NCBI GenBank assembly: GCA_017396675.1
Contig: JAFQLB010000026.1
Span: 1-64,000, forward strand
DNA from: Lachnospiraceae bacterium
GTDB lineage: Bacteria > Bacillota > Clostridia > Lachnospirales > Lachnospiraceae
Length of the DNA stretch: 64,000 bases
Reading direction: 5' to 3'
A program made the translations under genes and the position numbers. Positions 53,673 to 61,502 of this stretch are shown piece by piece (within the stretch, counting starts at the first letter, position 1; each line of letters begins with the position of its first letter). The notes under the pieces were generated by a model. The model had not been told where the DNA came from. It saw nothing but the letters and a program-made list of their open reading frames with translations, and made no database searches.

Positions 53673-53706
53673 ACGTGAAGGCTATTTGTCCGTGACTACC
53701 TCCGGC

Positions 53707-54624
53707 CTATCTTACAAATCCCTCTCTGACAATGCCCTCTATTATCTCCGTAGGAATCTCAAATTCCACGATCCCCATATAGCCCGGAGCCGCCTCGTAT
53801 TCATTGAACACGATCATAAGCTTTCCGGCCTCATTGATGTAGAAGGTCTGGTCTTCCCGGATGGACGCAAAGTTCATTTCTTCCATCTCATCGTCCACCC
53901 AGTAAACAACAGCCTCATCTGCTGCCATTCTCTCCCGCATCTGCGTCTTGATATGCTCTGATATGGGAGTTACATAGTCGGCATCCCCCACAAACAGATC
54001 TTTCAGTTCCACAACCTGCCCCGTCTGCTGATCCATATGATAAATCTTTACCTGCTGCTCTCCGCTTGCCCTGGCGATCAGCTGATCAAACCGCAGAGAA
54101 AACAGTCTTTCATTGGTATTAAGAACGGTGTAATCCAGAACCACGTCCAGATAAGCTTCTTCGTTCTCTGCCAATTCCGCCTCATACATGGCGATCAGCT
54201 CCTGCGTATATGCTTCCACATTCCGGTTGATCTGCTGTGTACCCTCTTCCAAAGCCGCATTCTCTTCGGTCTCCGTGCCGATCTTTGGGATCGCAATCTC
54301 TGCCTGTGTGTAATCGGTGCTGTTCTCGTACTGGCGGAAGGTAACCACTCTGACAATGGCTCCCAAAACAGGGATCTTTTCCATGGCGTGAGCCAGAGAA
54401 GCACTGGAATTGACCATGACCGTGATCATCAGTAAGATTGTGGCTGCACTCATAAGCGTACGCTTTACAAAAAAATACAGCTTTGCCTTTTCGTTTTTCC
54501 TGTCTTCCTCCCGAAGTTCCGCCTTTGCCCTTTCGATTTCCTTCACCACTGTGGCATGAAGGGTATCCGGAATCCTGATACTGCCGTAATTTTCTTTCAT
54601 CATTTCTAACTTTTTATCTCCCAT
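53707..54624 (-). CDS. RsiV-like anti-sigma factor
   Basis: 305 residues. A cytoplasmic N-terminus of about 55 residues, one membrane helix (about 57-80, TLMSAATILLMITVMVNSS), and an extracellular DUF3298/RsiV-type domain (KYLDVVLDYTVLN-like strand, YHMDQQTGQVVELKDLF, FYINEAGKLMIVFNEYEAAPGYMGIVEFEIP). B. subtilis and C. difficile RsiV bind lysozyme and are then cleaved to free SigV. This gene follows an ECF sigma gene and overlaps it by 11 bases, so the pair forms such a module; lysozyme sensing itself is inferred. Confidence 0.85.
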   Translation of the reverse strand: MGDKKLEMMKENYGSIRIPDTLHATVVKEIERAKAELREEDRKNEKAKLYFFVKRTLMSAATILLMITVMVNSSASLAHAMEKIPVLGAIVRVVTFRQYENSTDYTQAEIAIPKIGTETEENAALEEGTQQINRNVEAYTQELIAMYEAELAENEEAYLDVVLDYTVLNTNERLFSLRFDQLIARASGEQQVKIYHMDQQTGQVVELKDLFVGDADYVTPISEHIKTQMRERMAADEAVVYWVDDEMEEMNFASIREDQTFYINEAGKLMIVFNEYEAAPGYMGIVEFEIPTEIIEGIVREGFVR

Positions 54625-55138
54625 AAACTAATTCTCCCTCCGTCAATTCAATTTTCAGCTTTTTCAGACTGCGATACAGAATCGTTTTGATCGTATTTAC
54701 ATTCTCATCCAGTATACCTGCAATATCGATCAGTTTCTGATCTTCAAAAAAACGGAGCACAATCACCGCTTTTTCCTTCTCATCCAGTATGTTCAGCAGC
54801 TTTTGTGTGTCAAAATCTGTATACTCGTCTTCATAAGACGGTGTCAGGATCTCTTCTATCGGTACCTCTTTTCGGTTGCTTCGGATAAAGTCCAATGCTG
54901 TATTGATGACGATTCTCCACAGCCACGTTTTAATATACTGCTCCTGCTTGATTTTGGAAGCATTTTTGATGGCTTTGTACACGCTTTCCTGCACAACATC
55001 CAAAGCATCCTCTTCATTTTTGACATAGGTAAAAGCAAGCCGGTACATTTTCTCGTAGGATTCCATGATCTGCTCTTCCACCTTTGCCTGCAAAGACTTC
55101 GCATCCATCCTTGCTGTCTTCCTCCTCTCCCTTTGCAT
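54614..55138 (-). CDS. ECF sigma factor (SigV-like)
   Basis: 174 residues. Sigma region 2 (YEKMYRLAFTYVKNEEDALDVVQESVYKAIKNASKIK) and region 4 (ILDEKEKAVIVLRFFEDQKLIDIAGILDENVNTIKTILYRSLKKLK) are complete; there is no extra domain. It directs RNA polymerase to cell-envelope stress genes. The start may be the ATG 55138 or the ATG 55108 (12 bases after GGAGG). Its stop lies inside rsiV-like, giving tight coupling with its anti-sigma factor. No acetyltransferase or other target gene follows here. Confidence 0.9.
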   Translation of the reverse strand: MQRERRKTARMDAKSLQAKVEEQIMESYEKMYRLAFTYVKNEEDALDVVQESVYKAIKNASKIKQEQYIKTWLWRIVINTALDFIRSNRKEVPIEEILTPSYEDEYTDFDTQKLLNILDEKEKAVIVLRFFEDQKLIDIAGILDENVNTIKTILYRSLKKLKIELTEGELVYGR

Positions 55139-55221
55139 CTTGTCGGCCTGCAGGGCGAAGTCCCTCTCCTGCCTCCTTACATTTCTTTAGACGAAGAGCA
55201 ATCGCAAAAAGTTTTAACATT

Positions 55222-55998
55222 TTATAAAATATTCATAGCCGCCACTTTTTCAAATTCCAGCTCACCCCCAAAGATATCCAGGGCACTTCCGATGGTAAAA
55301 TCCACCTTTCCTCTGCCCAAGGCATGGAGGCATTGGATATCCTCGTAGCTGTGAATCCCTCCCGCATACGTTACCGGCAGCCTTCCCCAGCCTCCCAGCA
55401 GCTCTGCCACAGCCGTCTCGATTCCTTCCGCTCTGCCTTCCACATCTACGGCGTGTACCAGCAGTTCACAGGCATATTCCCCGAAATAATCCAGACTGTC
55501 TACGGTCAGTTCTACTTTTGTAAACTTCTGCCATCGATCGGTCACGATGTAATAACGGTCTGCCTGCCTGCGGCAGCTGATATCCAGTACCAGACGGTCT
55601 CTGGTCACCTGCCTGACCATCTGCTTTAACCTGTCCTCTGCCACCTGTCCGTCCTGAAACACGTAAGATGTGACAATGACTTTATCGGCCCCCGCCTCCA
55701 GATACGCGGGTGCCGTCTCCGGCGTTATCCCGCCTCCTACCTGAAGGCCCCCCGGATAAGCCCCCAAAGCCTCCAAAGCCTGCGCTCTGGTCTGCCTGTA
55801 CCATGGGCTTTCTTTTGCGTTTAGCAGGATCACGTGACCGCCCGTCAAGCCATATTTCCGGTACAATCCGGCATACCATGCCGCATCCTTGTCGGATATA
55901 AAATTCTCCTTTGCCTGATCTCCCTTATCCTGCAGGCTTCCTCCCACAATCTGCTTGACTTTGCCGTTATGAATATCGATACATGGACGAAAACGCAT
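55222..55998 (-). CDS. hisA: Phosphoribosylformimino-AICAR ribotide isomerase of the eukaryotic HIS6 type
   Basis: 258 residues, a TIM barrel. The sequence FRPCIDIHNGKVKQIVGGSL, LTGGHVILL, YPGGLQVGGGI, ADKVIVTSYVFQDG, LVLDISCRRQADRYYIV, HAVDVEGRAEGI, VTYAGGIHSYEDI and KVDFTIGSALDIFGG is nearly that of fungal and plant HIS6 proteins (TIGR02129) and unlike the usual bacterial HisA. Acid/base Asp residues (Asp9-like and Asp in VDVEG) are present. It converts ProFAR to PRFAR in histidine synthesis. No other his gene is near. The start is ATG 55998 after GGGGGAG. Confidence 0.87.
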   Translation of the reverse strand: MRFRPCIDIHNGKVKQIVGGSLQDKGDQAKENFISDKDAAWYAGLYRKYGLTGGHVILLNAKESPWYRQTRAQALEALGAYPGGLQVGGGITPETAPAYLEAGADKVIVTSYVFQDGQVAEDRLKQMVRQVTRDRLVLDISCRRQADRYYIVTDRWQKFTKVELTVDSLDYFGEYACELLVHAVDVEGRAEGIETAVAELLGGWGRLPVTYAGGIHSYEDIQCLHALGRGKVDFTIGSALDIFGGELEFEKVAAMNIL

Positions 55999-56156
55999 AG
56001 ACTCTCCCCCGTACTTTTTTCTGAATAGTATATCATGACAAAAATTATTTTTCCATTTTATGAATAAAATTATTGCAGATATACATACTAACACCGGAAC
56101 ACACGATACGTTCTAATTTGTTTCTATAAGAAAAACAGAGAAAAAAGGAGATTATT

Positions 56157-56582
56157 ATGAAAAAAGAGTTCAGACTTGTAAACCAAAAAGTTAACAGAGC
56201 TGCAAGTAAGGTTGCTTTTTCGCTGGCTCTTGCAGCCATGCTGGTTTCTCTATCCGCCTGCGGCAGAGACACTACGGAAAATGCACCCGAGGATATGGTT
56301 AATGACACCACGGACGGCGGTGAGATCACAGACGGTGATATCCCTATGGTGGAGGAAGAAATTGCAGATAACACCACCGACGAAAACGGCTACGTCAGCG
56401 GTAATGATGTTACAGACCATGCCGCCACAGACGAAAACACGGTGGGCAGCATCGTGGATGATGCCGGAACTGCCGTAGGTGACGCTGTGGACGATGTCGG
56501 AAACGCAGTGGGTGATGTTGTGGAAGGTGCCGGAAATGTAGTGGAGGATGTAGGAGAAGGCGTACGGAATGCAACCCGCTGA
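56157..56582 (+). CDS. Small acidic lipoprotein with VGDAV-type repeats
   Basis: 141 residues. N-terminal signal with the lipobox LSAC (Cys about 35), so surface anchored. The mature part is strongly acidic (Asp/Glu/Thr rich through about residue 100) and ends with repeats of the type (D/E)-x-V-G-x-A-V (GTAVGDAVDDVGNAVGDVV, then EGAGNVVEDVGEGVRNATR). No family is recognised; similar amphipathic repeats occur in small envelope-stress lipoproteins. It diverges from hisA and has a weak hairpin downstream. Confidence 0.75.
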   Translation: MKKEFRLVNQKVNRAASKVAFSLALAAMLVSLSACGRDTTENAPEDMVNDTTDGGEITDGDIPMVEEEIADNTTDENGYVSGNDVTDHAATDENTVGSIVDDAGTAVGDAVDDVGNAVGDVVEGAGNVVEDVGEGVRNATR

Positions 56583-56612
56583 TAGATTCTAAAGAAATTC
56601 CTCTCAGGGAGA

Positions 56613-56637
56613 GGTGAGGGAAGAAAGCTTCCTCACC
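56613..56637 (+). terminator. Hairpin after the acidic lipoprotein gene
   Basis: Arms GGTGAGGGAAG (56613-56623) and CTTCCTCACC (56628-56637) pair with one bulge and a four-base loop, 31 bases after the stop codon. The U-tract is poor, so termination may be partial. The convergent fbp gene ends 23 bases farther. Confidence 0.5.
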
Positions 56638-56659
56638 CCTTCCTGTACAGTCCGCTTCT

Positions 56660-58615
56660 TTATACTCCTCTCTCCGCGATTACACCGTCTCTGTAGGCCT
56701 CCAGCAGCTTTTTTAACTGGATAATGCTCTGTCGGATTTCCTCTCCGATATCCGTATCCGCCACGTTAAGACGTTTGGCGGCATTTTCCACGGGAATAAA
56801 ATCGGAGAAAATATCGGATTCGTTCTTTACCGCGGCTTCCGCAGACTCAAAGGGCTCGTGCGCTACCAGATGCATGCCGTGGGAGTTGGCCACCAGCGTA
56901 TATCCGGCGATTCCCGTCTTGCTCTGATAAGCCTTTGAGAAGCCTCCGTCGATGATCAGAAGCTTGCCGCCGCATTTGATAGGGGTCTCTCCCTTGATGG
57001 ATTCTACGGGAACATGGCCGTTGATGATATGGGATTTTTCCGGATCCAGGCCGAATTCCTTCAGGATATGGTTGATCACCTTTTCTTCGTTCACAAGGGA
57101 GTAATAGGCGTTCTTCTTTTCCTTCCCCGCTGCCTTATCCGCAATGAAGTAACGCTCAAAGGTGGCCATTTTGTCCTTGCCGAAGACAGGAGAATTGGGA
57201 CCCGCCCAAATATACCAGAGAATGTCCTGCCCCTTTCTTTTTTCCTTTACATCCTGAGAATAATATCCCTTTCTGGCATAGTTATCCAGAACATCGTAGA
57301 GCTTCTTGCCGCTGTATTCCTTTCCGTAGATATTTACCTTGTTAAAATTCCCCTTTTCATCCATGGGCATACAGCCGTGGTACAACAGGTTGGAATTGTG
57401 AATCTTATACAGGCCGCCCTTGGAGAAGAGGAAGCGTACATGCTTCTGCAGCTTCTCGCTGTGAAGGAAGCCCTGACGCAGCCGTTCCATTACCTGCTCC
57501 TCTTCCGGACTCAAGCGATAGGGATCCTTGGGATCCACCGTTGGGAAGTCCAGATCCTTCATGCTGTATTCCACACCGTTTACCAGCACCGTTTTCTTCT
57601 CATAATCAATCTTGTCCAGCAGGTTTCTGTCTTCCATGCCAAATTCCGGGCAGCGCATCACAAGCTGTCCCTCCAGCTTAAACTGGATCATGGAGATGGC
57701 CTTATGCATCTTCATATCCATGCCCAGATCCTTTGTATTATAATCCGTATTGTATTTAATGCCGAACAGGTCACAGTTGGTATCCTTATAGGTTTCCAGC
57801 GCAAAGGTGACCAGCGGAATCAGGTTGATGCCGTAGCCATCCTCAATAATATCCAGATTACCGTACCTGGCAGACATGCGGATAACATTGGCGATACAGG
57901 CCAGATGGCCGCTGGCTGCTCCCATCCAGACTACGTCATGGTTGCCCCACTGAATGTCTACAGAATGATACTCCGTCAGTGTATCCATAATGAAATGGGG
58001 ACCGGCACCACGGTCGTACACATCTCCCACGATATGCAGATGATCGATCACAAGGTGCTGGATCAAAAGGCACAGAGCCTTGATAAAATCGGGGGCTCTG
58101 CCCACCTTGATGGTGGTATCCAGGATCTCATTGTAGTACGCTTCCTTGTTTTGTACCTCTTCCTTTTCCGTGATCATCTCCTCAATGATATAGGCATACT
58201 CCCGGGGAAGGGCCTTTCTTACCTTGGAACGCGTATACTTGCTGGCCACCCTCTTTGTCATCTGAATCAGGCGATGGAGTGTGATCTTGTACCAATCCTC
58301 AATATTTTCCTCCTCCTGCATGACAATCTCCAGCTTCTCCTTGGGATAGTAGATCAGGGTGGCAAGACTTCTTTTGTCCCGAATGCTCAGATGGCTGCCG
58401 AACTCTTCATCGATCTTTCTTCTGACAGAGCCGGAGCCGTTCTTCAGAACATGATTGAACTGCTCATACTCTCCGTGGATATCGGTCAGAAAATGCTCCG
58501 TCCCCTTCGGCAGGTTCAAAATCGCCTGCAGGTTGATGATTTCCGTGCACGCCGACGCAATGGTGGGAAACTGCTTCGACAGACTCTTCAGATATACCAG
58601 TTCAAAATTCTCCAT
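56660..58615 (-). CDS. fbp: Fructose-1,6-bisphosphatase class III
   Basis: 651 residues, matching the class III enzyme of Firmicutes. Metallophosphoesterase motifs: LTDIHGEYEQFNHVLKNG, IVGDVYDRGAGPHFIMD, DIQWGNHDVVWMGAASGH, and INGHVPVESIKGE; GGFSKAYQSKTGIAGYTLV is also typical. It removes the C1 phosphate of fructose-1,6-bisphosphate in gluconeogenesis. It starts 36 bases after dapB ends, so it may be read through from the dap transcript. Confidence 0.97.
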   Translation of the reverse strand: MENFELVYLKSLSKQFPTIASACTEIINLQAILNLPKGTEHFLTDIHGEYEQFNHVLKNGSGSVRRKIDEEFGSHLSIRDKRSLATLIYYPKEKLEIVMQEEENIEDWYKITLHRLIQMTKRVASKYTRSKVRKALPREYAYIIEEMITEKEEVQNKEAYYNEILDTTIKVGRAPDFIKALCLLIQHLVIDHLHIVGDVYDRGAGPHFIMDTLTEYHSVDIQWGNHDVVWMGAASGHLACIANVIRMSARYGNLDIIEDGYGINLIPLVTFALETYKDTNCDLFGIKYNTDYNTKDLGMDMKMHKAISMIQFKLEGQLVMRCPEFGMEDRNLLDKIDYEKKTVLVNGVEYSMKDLDFPTVDPKDPYRLSPEEEQVMERLRQGFLHSEKLQKHVRFLFSKGGLYKIHNSNLLYHGCMPMDEKGNFNKVNIYGKEYSGKKLYDVLDNYARKGYYSQDVKEKRKGQDILWYIWAGPNSPVFGKDKMATFERYFIADKAAGKEKKNAYYSLVNEEKVINHILKEFGLDPEKSHIINGHVPVESIKGETPIKCGGKLLIIDGGFSKAYQSKTGIAGYTLVANSHGMHLVAHEPFESAEAAVKNESDIFSDFIPVENAAKRLNVADTDIGEEIRQSIIQLKKLLEAYRDGVIAERGV

Positions 58616-58651
58616 AACCCTTCTCCTTCTGCATCTTTCATTCTTCTTCCC

Positions 58652-59437
58652 TCACGTTCTGCTCCGTGCTTCCTGAATTACCTCCGCCATGGAATAAAGT
58701 CCTGCGGGCTTCCCCTTCAGAAAGGCTGCCGCTGCGATGGCACCTTTGGCAAATACCGCCTTGGAATGGGCAGAATGCGAAATGGTGATCACCTCGTCCT
58801 CTCCCGCGAAGATCACGTCATGATCTCCCACAATGGTACCTCCCCGAATGGCGGAAATTCCGATCTCCCCGGCGGGACGCTTTTCCCTTCTTGTACTCCT
58901 GTCAAAGACGTATTCATAAGCACCGCCGCAGCTCTCCCGAAGCTCTGCGTTAATCACATCCGCCAGAGCCAGAGCCGTACCGCTGGGAGCATCTACCTTC
59001 AGATTATGGTGCTTTTCCACGATCTCAATGTCAAAGCCTGCCGGTGCCAGGACTCTGGCCGCATCCTGCAGCAATCCGAACAGCATGTTGACACCCAATG
59101 ACATGTTGGCCGATTTTAAGACGGCGGTTTCTTCTGCTGCTTTTTTGATGTGCTCCAGCTGTTCCTCTGACAGACCGGTGGTACAGAGCACACAGGGAAG
59201 CTTCCGACTGCTGCAGTAATCCAATAATCCGTCCACGGCTCCCGCCACCGAAAAGTCAATCACCACATCTGCGGCAACGTCACAGTCCCACAGACTTTGA
59301 AAAACGGGAAAGGGGCGGGTCATATGGGAGGAGGCGTCAATTCCTGCCACCACCTCCATCCTGCTTTCCTTCTCTATCAGACCTGTGATCATCTGACCCA
59401 TTTTCCCGTTGCATCCGTGCATAATTACCTTTGTCAT
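58652..59437 (-). CDS. dapB: 4-Hydroxy-tetrahydrodipicolinate reductase
   Basis: 261 residues. NAD(P) motif HGCNGKMGQMI, catalytic EIVEKHHNLKVDAPSGTAL (His-His, Lys), and EIGISAIRGGTIVGDH. It reduces the DapA product on the lysine/mDAP route. The start is ATG 59437, overlapping the dapA stop as ATGA; an ATG four codons upstream lies inside dapA. Under the same lysine riboswitch as dapA. Confidence 0.96.
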   Translation of the reverse strand: MTKVIMHGCNGKMGQMITGLIEKESRMEVVAGIDASSHMTRPFPVFQSLWDCDVAADVVIDFSVAGAVDGLLDYCSSRKLPCVLCTTGLSEEQLEHIKKAAEETAVLKSANMSLGVNMLFGLLQDAARVLAPAGFDIEIVEKHHNLKVDAPSGTALALADVINAELRESCGGAYEYVFDRSTRREKRPAGEIGISAIRGGTIVGDHDVIFAGEDEVITISHSAHSKAVFAKGAIAAAAFLKGKPAGLYSMAEVIQEARSRT

Positions 59438-60318
59438 ACCAATCCCCATTCCTTCATGGCAGCCTTCAGGCGTACCACATTCTTATCCTCCATCTGTGTC
59501 AGGGGACGACGAAGGGTTCCCTCTCCGTATCCCATGAGACTCATCGCCTTCTTGACGGGGATGGGGTTCACCTCGCAGAACAGTGCCTCCACCAAGGGAA
59601 GAACCTTCAGCTGCAGCTTACAGCTGCCTGCCACATCACCCTCGAAAAATCTCTCGCAGATCTCATGTGTTTCTCTGGGCAGCACATTGGACAATACGGA
59701 GATTACACCGATACCGCCAAGGGACATCATAGGCGTAATCTGATCATCATTCCCTGAGTACAGATCCAGCTTACCCTCTGCCAGAGACATCATCTTGGCC
59801 GTCTGCACAATGTTATTGGCAGCGTCCTTGACGCCCACCACATTCTCTATCTCCCTGCACATACGTGCCGCTGTTTCCGGAGCCACATTGGTGCCCGTTC
59901 TGCTGGGCACGTTATAGACAATAATGGGAAGCTTTACAGATTCCGCGATGATCTTATAATGCTCGTACAGTCCCTGCTGGGTTCCCTTGTTGTAATAGGG
60001 TGTTACCACCAACAGGCCGTCCGCTCCCAGCTTTTGTGCTTCTGTAGAGAGATAGACCGCCGTAGCCGTACAATTGGAGCCGGTACCCGCAACCACGGGG
60101 ATCCTGCCGCCTACCACCTCTATGCAATACTTGATCACATCCAGATGCTCCTCATGGGTCAGCGTGGAAGATTCTCCCGTTGTGCCGCATACGATGATGG
60201 CGTCGGCGCCTCCTGTAATCTGAAATTCAATCAGTCTCTCAAACTCTTTATAATCTACACTCCCGTCTGTCTGAAACGGTGTTATGATTGCCGTTCCCGC
60301 TCCTTTAAAAATAGCCAT
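59434..60318 (-). CDS. dapA: 4-Hydroxy-tetrahydrodipicolinate synthase
   Basis: 294 residues. Active-site motifs: GTTGESSTLTHEEH (Thr pair), IIVYNVPSRTGTNVAP (Tyr), and Schiff-base Lys in VGVKDAANNIVQTAKM. It condenses pyruvate with aspartate semialdehyde. It follows a lysine riboswitch leader of roughly 370 bases with a terminator, so lysine should turn it off. Ribosome site GGAGGAG. Confidence 0.97.
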   Translation of the reverse strand: MAIFKGAGTAIITPFQTDGSVDYKEFERLIEFQITGGADAIIVCGTTGESSTLTHEEHLDVIKYCIEVVGGRIPVVAGTGSNCTATAVYLSTEAQKLGADGLLVVTPYYNKGTQQGLYEHYKIIAESVKLPIIVYNVPSRTGTNVAPETAARMCREIENVVGVKDAANNIVQTAKMMSLAEGKLDLYSGNDDQITPMMSLGGIGVISVLSNVLPRETHEICERFFEGDVAGSCKLQLKVLPLVEALFCEVNPIPVKKAMSLMGYGEGTLRRPLTQMEDKNVVRLKAAMKEWGLV

Positions 60319-60452
60319 TTATCTCTCCTCCTGTTCTGCTTGATGCCCGCTCCCTACAGGTTACACGTGCGTGTCTCTGTCCAAAGCGGTACTCTCTTCA
60401 TTATACTTAATACTTATGCCATTTCCCTATAAAGGATTCTTGAAAACGCCAG

Positions 60453-60476
60453 AAAACCGGCCACAAATGGACCGGT
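60453..60476 (-). terminator. Lysine riboswitch terminator
   Basis: On the minus strand ACCGG-T-CCA, loop TTTG, TGG-CCGGT (plus-strand 60456-60476), then TTTTCTGG. It lies between the lysine aptamer and dapA and is the likely expression platform. Confidence 0.65.
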
Positions 60477-60511
60477 CTCGTAAATCCCGCATATATCTAC
60501 GATAGCGCCCC

Positions 60512-60690
60512 ATCTTCATAGCTCATCACCACTTATAAAGATGACAGTCATACAGTTATTCACCGCATGCCCAAGATTCCATCCACAGAAAATGTCCTCT
60601 TTCGGCGCTCTCCCCTTCCCCTCTCCTTCTTCTGTGTCTGCCACATCCGGAAAGCTACTGATGAATCGCGCAACCTCTACCAACCATATA
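60512..60690 (-). ncRNA. Lysine riboswitch (L box) upstream of dapA
   Basis: On the minus strand the L-box elements come in order: GGTAGAGGTTGCGC, TTCATCAGTA, GGAAGGGGAGAGCGCCGAAAG, a GGCATGCGGTGAATAACTGT arm, ACTGTCAT, and TGGTGATGAGCTATG, which closes P1 (GGTAG with CTATG). They match the B. subtilis and clostridial lysC-type aptamers in sequence and spacing. A promoter lies 25 bases upstream and a terminator about 35 bases downstream, before dapA. Confidence 0.92.
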
Positions 60691-60714
60691 AGGCATTGCC
60701 TGTTTTACAGGGTA

Positions 60715-60743
60715 ATCATATCATTGCCTCTGCCCCGTGTCAA
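60715..60743 (-). promoter_or_regulatory. Promoter of the lysine riboswitch-dapAB operon
   Basis: Minus-strand perfect TTGACA (60738-60743), 17-base spacer, TATGAT (60715-60720), placed to start transcription about 20 bases before the aptamer. Confidence 0.8.
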
Positions 60744-60824
60744 CACTTTTCAGTTTACGAGGTTTGCAGCGACGAAAAAAACGCAAAAGTTAAAAAACAT
60801 CACAGCAAAGCAATGTATGACACT

Positions 60825-61502
60825 CTATATCTTCAGCGCCTTTTCCACAGGTACGGCGCATACGATCCCCTTCGCCTTTGTGCGGAGTCCGAATTCACTG
60901 TTCACTGCGTTCATGATCTGCAGGCAGGTTCCCGCAGGTGACAGGATGGTAATGATTTCTTTCTCTTCCTCCACATTCACATCGTCCAGCTGCTTCAGTA
61001 CCTCCGCGCCTGCCAGACGTCCCTTGATCACCGTACCTCCGGTCGCTCCCGCCCGCTTGGCCGTCTCCATCACCTCATCCGCAAATCCGTGATTGACGGC
61101 GATCAGGATCAGATTATACTTTCCCTCTCCATCCATTTTTACGGTTTCCTCCTTCTCGGCATTTTCCTCTTTACTGCGCATTACAATGGCCGCTGCCAAC
61201 CGGTTGATGGCACTCAGGCGCAGCACCAGCATCAATCCGCCGTACCTGGCGCTGTTTTCCAGATTCTTGGTTATATCTTCCACCAGCAGACGCACCGTTG
61301 GCTCAGGTGCAAGGCTGATCATCACATCCTTATCGTTGGTTCCAAGACCCAGGATATCCATCATTTCCGAAGAAGCCGTGCCATGTCCCAGGGTCAGCAG
61401 ATGCAGCCGAATGCCGCGACTCTCCATCATACCTCTGAATCGCTTGCTTTTTCCTCTTTCCAGTATGGAAAAAACTGCCATCACACTCTCCGGGTGGCTC
61501 AT
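60825..61502 (-). CDS. Tandem PII-like protein linked to DUF1538
   Basis: 225 residues made of two PII-like ferredoxin-fold halves: about 1-100 (SVMAVFSILERGKSKRFRGM, RGIRLHLLTLGHGTASSEMM) and about 125-225 (KYNLILIAVNHGFADEVMETAKRAGATGGTVI, then ILSPAGTCLQIMNAVNSEFG), separated by a charged linker. The second half keeps the GATGGT pattern of the PII nucleotide pocket. No typical uridylylation Tyr is seen in the first T-loop. The ATG 61502 follows GAGGAGG and overlaps the DUF1538 stop as ATGA, so it is probably the cytoplasmic sensor for that membrane protein. Confidence 0.8.
   Translation of the reverse strand: MSHPESVMAVFSILERGKSKRFRGMMESRGIRLHLLTLGHGTASSEMMDILGLGTNDKDVMISLAPEPTVRLLVEDITKNLENSARYGGLMLVLRLSAINRLAAAIVMRSKEENAEKEETVKMDGEGKYNLILIAVNHGFADEVMETAKRAGATGGTVIKGRLAGAEVLKQLDDVNVEEEKEIITILSPAGTCLQIMNAVNSEFGLRTKAKGIVCAVPVEKALKI

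Noticed and set aside
57014..59101. 695-residue plus-strand frame opposite fbp and dapB
   Set aside because: A shadow of two well-defined genes; no ribosome site and no recognisable domain.
60541..61092. 183-residue plus-strand frame
   Set aside because: It covers the lysine riboswitch, its promoter and the antisense of the PII-like gene; no coding signal of its own.
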